DNA of 64,000 nt from the NCBI RefSeq assembly GCF_963259705.1, contig NC_081844.1, forward strand, positions 27,792,294-27,856,293. The letters run 5' to 3'. The stretch comes from Myotis daubentonii (taxonomy: Eukaryota > Chordata > Mammalia > Chiroptera > Vespertilionidae). The notes below the pieces were generated by a model. That model worked only from the letters and a program-made list of their open reading frames with translations, was not told the origin of the DNA and did no database searches. Below, one piece after another: positions 53,872 through 63,670 of this stretch; the stretch's first letter is position 1, and each line of letters begins with the position of its first letter. Both the position numbers and the translations under genes were made by a program.

Positions 53872-54675
53872 GCGTCTTGGGCGCGGGCGGGGCCACGAGG
53901 GAGCCCCAGCTGGGGCGCACTTGGTGCTGAGGCTTTGAAGCCGCCATATTTATCGTCTCCTGTGCCTGTGACCAGAGGGAAGTCTGCTCGTCATGGTCAG
54001 ACAATGTCCCTTCTCCACTCCCGGGGCTGCGGGCTGGACTCCCCTGGCCCAGGAGTCCAGCCTCCCCCCCCCCCCCCACCAGCCCCCCCCTGCTGGAGTG
54101 ATGCAGTCTTTCTCCCCTCCCTGCCCATTCCACCCACAACTCCCACTCCGGATCCCCCACGCACGAACTTCTCATTCAGAGCTGAGTGCCCCCACACCTG
54201 TCTTTCCCTTCTCAGGCAGTGCCCCAACACCCTTTGGTGCTACCCTTCCCCCTAGTTAAGCACTGGACGTCTCCTGATCCCAGGCTGGGCCCCTCCCCTC
54301 ATTCCTCTTTTCAGGTGGGTTCAGAGAGAAGGAACTGAAGTCAGACCACAGAGGGAAGTGAGACTTGCCTGGACTGAGCTGTGTATTCCTTGGGCTGGCT
54401 CAGCCCAGCTCTGAATACAGGCCCCCTCATATCTCACCAAGCCAGATGGCTGGGGGACCAAGATGCAGGGCCAATCAGGATCCTAATGGTGCTGCCCTAT
54501 TTATACCGGGATCTGTATTAAAAGGGAAAATCCCCTCTGTTATAGATTTAATCTGCTTCCTCCTCACAGAAGGCTGGGATGTGATGAGAGAGATTCTAGC
54601 ATGACCCCCTCCCCACACCTCCCCAGGGCAAAATTGGCTTCTCAAGTCTGAGAATAAACCACTGAACTGTGTCCC
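53872..54675 (+). other. COL5A3: COL5A3 3' UTR
   Basis: About 0.8 kb from the stop codon to just past the poly(A) signal. It contains a C-run at 54066-54079 and no recognised repeat. Confidence 0.75.
54653..54658 (+). terminator. COL5A3 polyadenylation signal AATAAA
   Basis: The first canonical AATAAA after the stop, followed by a GT-rich element (GTGTCCCTGTCTGTGTCC) about 12 bp downstream. Together these make a convincing cleavage/polyadenylation site near 54675. Confidence 0.85.
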
Positions 54676-55095
54676 TGTCTGTGTCCTTCATCTGGTGCTG
54701 CCCGCATCTTTCTTAGGGTCTGTCTATGGTGTCACCTGAGGTATTGCCATCACCTATCTTAATCGTGTTGTTTGGTGGAGGTGGTTTGAGGGGGTGGGGG
54801 AACCCAATTCTAATGGGACTCACTGGAGGTGGTGGGCCTGTTTATTAACTCAGGAAAAGTTGAAAATAGCTAGATCTCTAAGAGGGTAGATCTTAACTTT
54901 TCTCACCACAAAAAAATAAAGAATAATTATGTGATGTAATACAGGTGTTAGTGAATCATTTTGCAATATATATATATGCGGATCAACACATTGTCCCCTT
55001 AGACTTACATCTTATATGTTATATATGTCAATTATATCTCAGTAAAGCTGGGAAAAATGTGAACCCATTAGGAAGGCATCAAACTTGAAAAAAGA

Positions 55096-55312
55096 GCCCT
55101 GACCGGTTTGGCTCAGTGGATAGAGCGTCGGCCTGCGGACTCAAGGGTCCCAGGTTCGATTCCAGTCAAGGGCATGTACCTTGGTTGCGGGCACATCCCC
55201 AGAAGGTGGTGTGCAGGAGGCAGCTGATCAATGTTTCTCTCTCATCGATGTTTCTAACTCTCTATTCCTCTCCCTTCCTCTCTGTAAAAAGTCAATAAAA
55301 CATAAAAAAGAA
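55096..55312 (+). mobile_element. Ves SINE with GAAA/GAAG tail expansion
   Basis: Plus-oriented, close to consensus (GGTTTGGCTCAGTGGATAGA, GGTTCGATTCCAGTCAAGGG). Its A-rich tail has expanded into (GAAA)n/(GGAA)n microsatellites reaching 55402. No gene was recognised between the COL5A3 3' end and this element. Confidence 0.95.
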
Positions 55313-55402
55313 AGAAAGAAAAGAAGAGAGAGAAGGAGGGAGGGAAAGAGAGAAGGAAGGAAGGAAGGAAGGAAAGAAGGAAAGAAAGAAAGAAAGAAAG
55401 AA
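55313..55402. repeat. (GAAA)n/(GGAA)n microsatellite
   Basis: Purine-only tract grown from the tail of the adjacent SINE. Confidence 0.9.
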
Positions 55403-55915
55403 ACATCTCCATGTTCATCTTGATTAGTCCTGGAGACACTGGCTTGAGCTGAGGGGATACATGGAGAGATGACACGGGATGTGGTTTTGATTTGAAATGA
55501 AAGGACTAGATGTCAAAGGTCTGGGTAGCAAGTCAGGATGAGTTGGAGGTGAAGAGAAATGAGTTAGGAGTTGAGCCTTGAAGTGAGTTTGGGGCTGGAA
55601 TTTAGGGGTTGAAAATGGGTTGAGGGTGAGTTGAATTGGAGGTTGGTTTGGAGTGAGTTGAATGAGGCTGGGGTTGTGAATTAGTGATATTCGTTGAGGT
55701 GGAGGATGGACAATGAGTGGATTGAGTTCAGGGTTTGGAGTTGGATTAAATTGAATTAGGGTTGCTTTGAGATGTAGGATGAACCGAGTAGAGGTAAGTA
55801 GCAGTTGCTATGGGTAGGGAGTGGGAATTGTCAGTTTGATAAGTCAAGCTGGGATCAGTTAAGATGAGAGTTGAGTCTGAGGTGGCTTGAATTGGGGATT
55901 AGATGTTCGGTTGAG

Positions 55916-56535
55916 TTTTTTATTTATTGAGATGTAATTCAATACCATATAACTCATTCATTTGAAGTATACAATTAATGGGTTTTAGTACATTCACAGA
56001 CGGGTGAAACCATCACCACAATCGATTTTAGAACATTTTCATCACCTCAGAAAGAAATCCTATATCCATTAGCAGCCACTCTCATTTCCTCCAAACCTCT
56101 CAGCAGTAGGCAACCACTAATCTTTCTATCTCTATGGACTTGCCTATTCTGGACATGTCATGTAAATGGCATCTTACACTATGTGGCCCTTTGTGTCTGG
56201 CTTCTTTCATTTAGCATCATTGTTTTAAGGCTCATGCTGTAGTATGCATCAATTCTTCATTCCTTTTATTGTTGAACTAGAGGCCCAGTGCATGAATTCG
56301 TGCATCGGTGGGGTACCTCGGCCTGGCCAGCGGTTGGGGTCAATTGGGGCCAGCCAACTGGGGGGGGGGGGGAGGGCCGTGGGAGGTTGGCCGGCCACAG
56401 GAGGTTGGCTGTGAGAGTGCACTGACCACCAGGGGCAGCTCCTGCATTGAGCAGTTGATTGGTAGTTCATTCACTTAGGCTTTTATATATATAGACAGTA
56501 TTTCATTTTGTCTACCCATTCACCAGTTAATGGAG
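55916..56535 (-). mobile_element. L1M 3' end, split by a Helitron
   Basis: Reverse-oriented L1 3' sequence: TATTGAGATGTAATTCAATA, GCAACCACTAATCTTTCTAT and TTTGTGTCTGGCTTCTTTCA. It is interrupted between TTGTTGAA (56276) and CAGTATTTCATTTTGTCTAC (from 56496), which are adjacent in other L1 copies as GAA-TAGTATTTC. Confidence 0.85.
56277..56495 (-). mobile_element. Non-autonomous HeliBat-type Helitron (219 bp)
   Basis: Read on the minus strand it starts TCTATATATATAAAAGCCTA and ends with a hairpin (GCACGAATTC-type, CpG-decayed) followed by GGGCCTCTAG. It lies between A and T of the L1 target (T now C), without target duplication, as Helitrons do. A G-run is at 56361-56372. Confidence 0.9.
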
Positions 56536-57199
56536 ATTGTTGAGTTGAGTTAGGAGTGATGGAGAGCATGTGTGTTGAATTGGGTCAGGTGAGGTTGGGT
56601 GGGTAGAGGTTGTAGGTTGCGGGGAATGCTTTCCCCAAACCCGGAGCTTACCCTACTTCTCCTGCCACCGGATCCACTAAGGTCACCTGAGTAATTGTCT
56701 TGGATTCCCTTATGCAATAAATTTCATGAAGAATCTTACTGCCTTGAAGAGTGTTGATATCCCGACGTTGATTGATGAGTTCACTCATCACACACTTAAT
56801 CATTTGTTTCATTCTATTGAGTGTTTACTCAGTGCCAAGCACTGTTCCGGATGCTAGGGACAGATGTGGTTGCTGCCCTCAGAATATTACTCCTGAAGGA
56901 GATGATAATTCTATATAAACTAGTAGCCTGGTGCACGAAATTTGTGCACATTAAAAGGGAATTAATTAGCAGAAATATTTTAATATTGCTATTTGCCCTT
57001 TCTCTATAATAGAAGTGTAAGAGATGAAAGGAAATTAGTAAAATGTATATGAAAATAATATATAAATTTATTAATAAATAAACAGTAACAGAAGGATATA
57101 ACAACAGAGGCATGATACAAAAACGACAAAAACATGATATGAAAAAAACAAAAACATGATATAAAAACAACAGTGATGCAAACAATGACTGATAAACTT

Positions 57200-58504
57200 A
57201 TTCTAATATCTCCCTGTACACTACATTAAGGGTGAAAACACTTTCAGAGTGCTTGACTAATTTCCCTTGTGCTGAAGTATTTAGAACTTTAACTTTAACG
57301 TCACATGCTCTTCGAACTCGAGAGAAAGCAACCTATAACTGACCATGTGTGAAAACGGGTTCAGGTAGGAACATGCCTACTCTGTCTAGAGTTTGTTCTT
57401 GTGATTTATTAATAGTCATCACAAATGCTGGCATCACGGGGAACTGTCATTGAATCAATTTAAATTGGAGGCCAGTGTCAGATGGGGACAAATCAATTCT
57501 TGGAATCAGAACAACCTCTCCCTCTGCAGATCCTGTTAATACTTCAGCTTCGATAATGTTAGGTCATAATCTTTTGATAATAAATCTGGTACCATTACAA
57601 AGACCCCATTTACTGTTAAGATTTCTCAATAGCATGATGATTGCACCCACTTTCAATTTTAATTTATGGCATGGCATTCCCAAAGGAGTAATACTATTAA
57701 GAAATTCGATGGGAAAATTTTCCTTTTCAGCATCATCTGTGGAATCAACGGAATCATCACTCAAATATGTGTGAAAATCTCCATCGAGTATATCCAAAAT
57801 TTCTTCATTTAATTTTTGAATGTGCTCATTTTTTTTGGACAAAGAATTGCACGTTTAGATATATTTTTAATATTATCTATAGATATAGTATTTCCAAAGG
57901 TAGCTTCAATAATAGATCCATTACAAATCATTTCACAGGGGATTTCAATAATATCCATTCCTAAATGAAAACTGCTATCAAGTTTGCCATCTCCAAGTTT
58001 TACTAACTATTCACTATAAGCGGAATCCTCTGATCTCATATTTGTTTTAAGAGACAACTTTCTGAAACATCCCCAAACATTACAGTACTTTAAACTTGTC
58101 TGTACTATGGCCGATCCCATAGCATGTGGTTCAATACTGAGACATTGTCGAAAATCCCCTCCGAGAAGGAGAACTTTCCCACCAAATACAACATTCAAAT
58201 TCATAATTTCCCTTAGTAATCTGTCTATGGCATTTATATCATGACCAGATGCCATGATGCATTCATCAATAATGAGAAGTTGGGCCTTTTTATTTTTATT
58301 TTTTTGGGGGGGCCTTTTTAATAGTTTTAGCAACTTCACTGTTTATATCAAGTCTAGAAATTGAAGTTTCATTTAATGGAGTTGGTCATTTATATTGGGA
58401 ATGAAAGGTTCTTCCACCGAGAAGTAAATTTGCAGCAATTCCTGTAGACGCTGTGGGTAAAACAGTACCACCATGACCTCTAATATAATGTATTAAAACT
58501 TTAT
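57200..58504 (-). pseudogene. Helitron PIF1-like helicase, C-terminal part, broken
   Basis: Minus-strand fragments in shifting frames, in N-to-C order: TASTGIAANLLLGGRTFHS (58386-58500), the Walker-B-like AQLLIIDEC followed by GGDFRQCLSI (58007-58339), GMPCHKLKLKVGAIIMLLRN (57564-57842), and finally FVMTINKS, DRVGMFLPEPVFTHGQL and VAFSRVRRACDVKVKV (about 57250-57450). These are motifs of the SF1 PIF1-type helicase carried by Helitrons. Internal stops and frameshifts are present. The Walker A region and the Rep domain are absent, so the copy cannot encode a working transposase. Confidence 0.8.
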
Positions 58505-58947
58505 TGTGGGGAGCCGCTACAGTGTTTTGGACAGGTTCAAGCCTTGGACTGATGAGAGGGCACAGTCCTCTCATGGCCACGTGCAAGCCCAGCTTGGAGT
58601 GCAGGGCCCTCCCAGCACAATTATAGCCAACAGCTGTAGTTGTAAGCTTGAATCTATGCTCCAAACACGTGGCCCCACGTGCCTGAGTGATGTGGGCTTG
58701 ATAGAGTTCAGGTGCATGTAGTTGAGTAGGATTGAAACCCAGGAGAATGTTTTAAACAACTTGATCACACCCTTACTTTGCCTCGTGGCATCTGCTATAA
58801 AATAAAGACAGGCTCTGTGGGCGTGGTCGCTGTCTCTCAGAGAAGCAGCGTCCCACCGAGACCCAGCTTTCATTCTCTTGTCTGTCTTTTCTAAGCCTTT
58901 CAGCCGCCCCCACTCAGGTTCACCCTTGGCCGTGCTGGCACAGCACA
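58505..58947 (+). mobile_element. Solo LTR of an endogenous retrovirus (ERV2/class II-like)
   Basis: A 443-bp TG...CA element flanked by the perfect 6-bp duplication CTTTAT (58499-58504 and 58948-58953). It contains a TATA/AATAAA region at about 58796-58806 (CTATAAAATAAAGAC) and a pyrimidine-rich U5-like end. No internal retroviral genes remain, as expected after LTR-LTR recombination. The 6-bp duplication favours class II (betaretrovirus-like). It inserted into the helicase relic. Confidence 0.88.
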
Positions 58948-58960
58948 CTTTATAAAGATA

Positions 58961-60060
58961 CTAGGGGCCCGGTGCACGAAATTCGTGCACTGGGTGTGTG
59001 TGTGGGGGAGTGTCCCTCAGCCCAGCCTGCCCCCTCTCACATACTGGGAGCCCTCAGGCGTTGATCCCCATCACCCTCCAATCGCAGGATCGGCCCCTTG
59101 CCCAGGCCTGACGCCTCTGACAGAGGCGTAGACCCCCATCACCCTCCGATCGCCTGATTGGCCCCTTGCCCAGGCCTGACGCCTCCGCCAGAGGTGTCAG
59201 GCTTGGACAGGTGACCCCCATCTCCCCCCGATCACTGGCTCTGACCCCTGCCCCGGCCTGAGGCCTCTGGCCCAGGAATCATGCCTGGGCAGGGGACCCC
59301 CATCTCCCTCTGATCCACTCCCCGCCCAAGCCTGACACCTCTGACCCAGGCTTCAGGCCTGGGCAAGGGGACCATCATATCCCCCCAATCCCCGGCTCCG
59401 CCCCCCACCCAGGCCTGATGCCTCGGCCAGAGGAGTTGACCCTCATCACCCTCTGATCACCAATCATCGGATCGGCCCCTTGACCAGGCCTGAGGCCTCC
59501 GGCAGAGGTGTCAGGCCTGGGTAGGGGACCCCCAGCTCCCCGCCTTGCAGGCTCCACCCCTGCCTAGGCCTAATGCCTCTGGCCTAGGCGTCCGGCCCGG
59601 GCAGCGGGGACCCGCAGCGGCAGCAGCCCCATGACCGTGGGCTCCGCTTTAGGCCCAGGCAAGGGACCCCTAGCTCCCGGGACTGCCAGCTTCAACCGTG
59701 CCCAGCTCCCATTGCTGGCTCCACCCCTACTTCCTGCTATCACTGGCCAGGGTGGAAAAGGCACCTGATTCTCCGATCATGGCTGGGGGGCAGGGCAAAG
59801 GCGGCCCCAGGGCCGCCTTTGCCCTGCCCCCCAGCTCTTAGCTCCCCCCTGGGTTTCTGATCACTGTCAGTGGCAGGGGGCTTCTTCCTGCTTTCCCTTT
59901 CACCTCCCTGCATTGTGCCTACATATGCAAATTAACCGCCATCTTGTTGGCAGTTAACTGCCAATCTTAGTTGGCAGTTAATTTGCATATAGCCCTGATT
60001 AGCCAATGAAAAGGGTATCGTCGTACGCCAATTACCATTTTTCTCTTTTATTAGATAGGA
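58961..60060 (-). mobile_element. Non-autonomous HeliBat-type Helitron (1.1 kb), nested
   Basis: The 3' end is CTAGGGGCCC followed by the hairpin GTGCACGAAATTCGTGCAC (58961-58990, plus strand). The 5' end is minus-strand TCCTATCTAATAAAAGAG, ending at 60060. It is flanked by A 58960 and T 60061. The interior (59040-59690) repeats CCCCTTGCCCAGGCCTGACG and CCCCATCACCCTCCGATCG blocks with a spacing of roughly 60-100 bp. A perfect palindrome TTGGCAGTTAACTGCCAA is at 59947-59964. No coding sequence was recognised. Confidence 0.88.
59782..59835. repeat. Perfect 25-bp inverted repeat with 4-nt loop
   Basis: Arms 59782-59806 and 59811-59835 are exact reverse complements (GCTGGGGGGCAGGGCAAAGG... against ...CCTTTGCCCTGCCCCCCAGC), separated by CCAG. 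It lies inside the 1.1-kb Helitron. Confidence 0.95.
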
Positions 60061-60745
60061 TGCCTCCACGCTCGAGGGCGGGTTCCTGCCTCAAACCTCG
60101 CCCTTACCTGAAACAGCTCCTGGAAATAGCTCAGGGAGGGTGCAGCCATTTCCAAGACAACCCCTGCAGGACTGACTTCCTTCCGGTTGGTCGAGCCTCA
60201 GGTCGTGGTGTTACACCCAGGGTTTTTATTATATAGGATGTGATTTCAAGTAGTGGTGGTTGTGAAGGAAAATAAAACAGGTTGCATGGCTAGATAGTGA
60301 TGGGGTGGGCAGTTAGAGAGGCTTCATTGAGGAGGTGACGTTTGAGCGGAGGCATGAGGGATGTGAGGGCAGAGCCATTTAGAGTCTTATGGGGTCTCGA
60401 GGAAGAATTCCACACACAGTGAAGAACCCAGAAACCCTCAAATACCAATGAGGGGTCTGGAAGGGATGCTGTTTCTCCTGATTTGTTGCTTTTGCTGACT
60501 TCCTCACCCTGTGTTTTCTTCTTTGAACCCAAATGTAGACCTGGACCTGCTTCTCTTTAGTTTCTCTCCCAAAATCTTTATCTCTTTACCTCAAGAATGT
60601 ATATGGCAACACCGATGCTGTGTGTTATTTCCTCTTCCTGGGCACACCTGAGGACACATTTCCCAGCTTCCCTTGCAGTTAGATTTGGGCTGTGTGACTG
60701 AGTCTGGGCTAATGGGGGTGTGGGTAGCCATACAAACTCCTACAT

Positions 60746-60950
60746 CAGGGGTCCTCAAACTTTTTAAACAGGGGGCCAGTTCACTGTCCCTCAGACCGTT
60801 GGAGGGCCGGACTATAGTTAAAAAAAAAAACTATGAACAAATTCCTATGCACACTGCACATATCTTATTTTGAAGTAAAAAAACAAAACGGGAACAAATA
60901 CAATATTTGTATTTGCATGTGGCCCGCGGGCCGTAGTTTGAGGACCCCTG
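60746..60950 (+). mobile_element. SPIN-like non-autonomous hAT transposon
   Basis: A 205-bp element with terminal inverted repeats CAGGGGTCCTCAAACT and AGTTTGAGGACCCCTG. The interior (CAGTTCACTGTCCCTCAGAC, GCACACTGCACATATCTTAT, GGCCCGCGGGCCGTAG) agrees with what I know of SPIN (Space Invader) elements. The flanks TCCTACAT (60738-60745) and TGCTACAT (60951-60958) are an 8-bp duplication with one mismatch and TA in the centre, as in Buster-type hATs. It is an internally deleted derivative with no transposase. Confidence 0.88.
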
Positions 60951-61150
60951 TGCTACATAGTCCTCCATGATCTTCTCCCCATTCCATGGTGACTCCATGG
61001 TGACTTTGGAGACCCCATATGTAGGATGGAGGTGTCAGATACAAAACTAAAAAGGGGCCTGGTTCCCTGAGTTACTGCTTGGAGGAATGCTACCAAGGAG
61101 ACCTCCATCAGGTATGACCAAGAAATAACTTGTTTTAAGTCCTTGATAAT

Positions 61151-61374
61151 ATTATTTTTTTTAATCCTCACCTGAGGATATGTTTTTCATTGATTCTGGA
61201 GAGGAAGGGAGAAGGAGAAAAAGAGAAACATCTATATGAGAGAGAAACATCGACTGTACACCCCAACCAGGATCAAACCTGACAACTGGATATGTGCCCT
61301 GACTAGGAATTGAACCGGAGACCTTTTGGTACGAGGGAAGATGCATCAACCAACTGAGCCACACCGGCCAGAGC
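61151..61374 (-). mobile_element. Ves SINE
   Basis: Minus copy of the TCACCTGAGGATATG subtype with head CTGAGCCACACCGGCCAGAGC. From 61375 to 61780 no feature was recognised. Confidence 0.85.
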
Positions 61375-61789
61375 TAAGCCTTTGAGATTTTTAAGGGTTG
61401 CTTGTTATGGCAGCTAACATTAATTATCCTAATACAGTGAATGTATCTAACATTTACTGAAGGTCAGCATGTGAACATGTGTGTGAACCAGGAGGAATCA
61501 TTGCAGGACAATCAACAAGGTAAAATTTAATATGGAATATCCTTATCCTCAAAACTGCCCACCATTGTGAATTTGCCACTGGACATGTGCTCTCCCCAGG
61601 TCTGGGTTTCCTGCCCTTCTGCTGCCCTCTCTCATCTCTCCCTCCCTAACATCTCTTCCTGCCTCCCCTCCTCATCCCCTTCCTCTAAGGCTGTCTACAC
61701 TCAGATCAAATTTATCTCACTTTCTTAAGAAGAACCATTCACTCAACCCTTCTTACAGACCATATCTTCACGCACACATGATCCATGAT

Positions 61790-61980
61790 TAGTTCAACTG
61801 ACACTGTTAATAATGACAATGATAATGACTGAGCATGTACATGTCAAACACTGTTCATCAAATGTTTTCCCTGGATGAATGTATTTGTTCCTCATCACAA
61901 ACTTAAAGGAAGTTACTTAAAGGAAGTTCCTCATTTTGCAGATGAGGAAACTGAAAAGCAAAGAGGTGGAGAAATTTTGC
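61790..61980 (-). repeat. MIR
   Basis: AATGACTGAGCATGTACATG and TTTGCAGATGAGGAAACTGA are MIR blocks in reverse orientation. Confidence 0.65.
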
Positions 61981-62040
61981 TAAACAAAGACCTGTCATCT
62001 CCTTTGACAGAATTTTTTCCTATTGTTTTAAAAATGACAT

Positions 62041-62245
62041 CTGCCCTGGGCAGGTGGTCAGTTGGTTAGAGCGTTGTCCCATATACCAAAAGGTTGCATT
62101 TGATTTCCAGTTAGAATGCAACCCCAGTTGGTCAGGGTGTGTATGGGAGGCAACCGATCCATGTTTCTCTCTCACATCGATGTTTCTCTCTTTCTCTCTC
62201 TCTAAAATAATATCAATAAACGTATCCTCAGGTGAGGATGAAAAA
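62041..62245 (+). mobile_element. Ves SINE, plus orientation
   Basis: Head CTGGGCAGGTGGTCAGTTGG, B-box-like GGTTGCATTTGATTTCC, body CACATCGATGTTTCTCTC and tail CGTATCCTCAGGTGAGGATG. Confidence 0.85.
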
Positions 62246-62251
62246 TACATA

Positions 62252-62628
62252 TCTATACTAATAAAAGCCTATATGGTCATCATGCCCTCACGCTGTGATG
62301 CCCTCATGCCGTGATGCCCTCACGCCATAACAATCTATCACCAGGAGGCTGTGTGCACAGTGGGTGCATGTGGGTGGGGGGGCTGAGAGCCACAGAGGTG
62401 GGTCCCGGCAGCTCCACCTTCTCACAGTCAGGCCAGGGTTCCCCTGGCATGGCATCTCCTGGCTCCGGCCTACCTCTTTGGGGCAATCCATCGAAGAGCC
62501 TTGGATGGGTGGGCAGGGCCTACCTCTTTGGAGCGATTGATCATGGGGCTCCTGCCCTGTGAGAGGGCACAGGCCAGGCTGGGGGGACCCCCCCCCCAGT
62601 GCATGCATTTTGTGCACCAGGCCTCTAG
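62252..62628 (+). mobile_element. Non-autonomous HeliBat-type Helitron (377 bp)
   Basis: Plus strand: starts TCTATACTAATAAAAGCCTA after A 62251 and ends with a GTGCATGCATTTTGTGCAC hairpin followed by CAGGCCTCTAG before T 62629. It carries four copies of GCCCTCA(C/T)GC in 62284-62330 and a partly duplicated CCTACCTCTTTGG(G/A)GC block (62470, 62519). Confidence 0.9.
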
Positions 62629-62759
62629 TATTTATATATATTAATATACATCCAATACACCGCCCAGGGTTTGAGTACAGATCAGCTGGCATTAGCTTTG
62701 GTAATTCCAATCTCACCCTGGTGCATGTATTTTGGAGGGAGGAACAATTAATAACGTAA

Positions 62760-63060
62760 TAAGAACTCTTTAATTAGCTAAAAGCTCGTTAAAGAACTAA
62801 GAAAGCCGGTGCTGCTACATTAAAGGGTAATTGACGAAGGTGTAAGGAGGGACTTCTGAACCTCCCAGGCTCAGCTCCCTCAGCTCTGTGTACTTACCCA
62901 GCAGCCATGCCAGCACCCTGCGCTGCTGGGAAAGCCCCCAGCTGATTTGCATATTCAGCAGCCACAATTAATCACTTCCAGAGCAGTTACACCCCCTGTT
63001 CCGAGCACGGAGCTGGGTGAGGCAGCCAGTTTGGAGGCACCGTCAGCTTTATACAGATAT
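62760..63060. promoter_or_regulatory. Possible non-coding regulatory segment
   Basis: Repeat-free stretch rich in homeodomain-like ATTA/TAAT motifs (TTTAATTAGC, GGGTAATTGACG, CACAATTAATCAC) with a perfect octamer ATTTGCAT at 62944-62951. It is not coding by any recognised criterion. Function is inferred only from motif clustering and lack of transposons. Confidence 0.2.
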
Positions 63061-63535
63061 GGTTGGGGGAGGTGGGGTGGAGTAGCAGATTTTACACACA
63101 GACCAAGAACCCAGGGAATCAGACCCTCATCTCATTCCTCACTTCCCCCCTCCCCTGCCACAGCTGCGGGCCACATCCAGGACCCACAGGCAGCCTCCCA
63201 GGGGGCAGGCCCTGTTATACACACCCCTACACCCTCAGCCAGATCAGACACGTTGACACAAATATCAGGCCACACACACAGCGGCACACACCCATTTGTG
63301 CCTGGACATACATCCAGAGCCCTCTCACACACATACACACAAACAACCGTGTTCACAAACTCGCACCCAGAGATGGAGCCACACCTGCAGGGAGACGCCC
63401 GTTGTCACTCACAGAGACACCCTAGGAACGCAGAGGGACGCAGCCCTGCACAGAGACGTCCACCAACACATAAGCTACAGACCCAGGTAAACTCCGTCAT
63501 GACCACCTCCGAGATCCTCCCCCTCTCCACACGTT

Positions 63536-63670
63536 CATTCAGTCGTTCATTCAACAAAGATTTACTGGGCACCTACTATGTGCCCGGTGCTGTTCTAGGC
63601 TCAGGGGATCCAGCAGTGAACAAAACAAAGATGCCTGTCCTGGTGGAATGAACACTCCAGTGGGGCTGAT
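63536..63670 (+). repeat. Ancient interspersed repeat (MIR/L2-age)
   Basis: TTCATTCAACAAAGATTTAC, CACCTACTATGTGCCCGGTG and GATCCAGCAGTGAACAAAAC are typical ancient mammalian repeat blocks. From 63100 to 63535 the sequence is CACA-rich, and from 63670 to 64000 no feature was recognised. Confidence 0.6.

Larger units (their letters stand above)
55515..56640. repeat. Degenerate TGAGTT/GGGTTGAG array, split by L1
   Basis: GTTGGAGGTGAAGAGAAATG, GGGTTGAAAATGGGTTGAGG, GGAGTGAGTTGAATGAGGCT and similar run from 55515 to 55915. The same texture resumes after the L1 at 56536-56640 (TGTTGAGTTGAGTTAGGAGT). It is a decayed short-unit tandem array that the L1 entered. Confidence 0.6.
56920..60238 (-). mobile_element. 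HeliBat Helitron relic with helicase remnant, hosting two later insertions
   Basis: The 3' end is at 56920-56949 (CTAG, then the hairpin GTGCACGAAATTTGTGCAC on the plus strand). The 5' end is at 60238 (minus strand TCCTATATAATAAAAACCC). The element lies between A 56919 and T 60239, the Helitron AT target. It contains a decayed PIF1-like helicase (57200-58504), a solo LTR (58505-58947) and an inner Helitron (58961-60060). Without these it is about 1.8 kb. The Rep/HUH part of an autonomous element is missing, so it is itself internally deleted. Confidence 0.8.

Noticed and set aside
55096..55170. tRNA gene candidates (A- and B-box-like motifs here and in other SINE heads)
   Set aside because: These are the tRNA-derived heads of Ves SINEs, followed by SINE bodies and A-rich tails, not free tRNA genes.
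58571..58948. 125-codon minus-strand open frame
   Set aside because: It lies entirely on the antisense strand of the solo LTR and has no resemblance to any protein I know.
62947..63651. 234-codon plus-strand open frame
   Set aside because: Low-complexity CACA-rich stretch running into an ancient repeat. No recognisable domain and no supporting start context.
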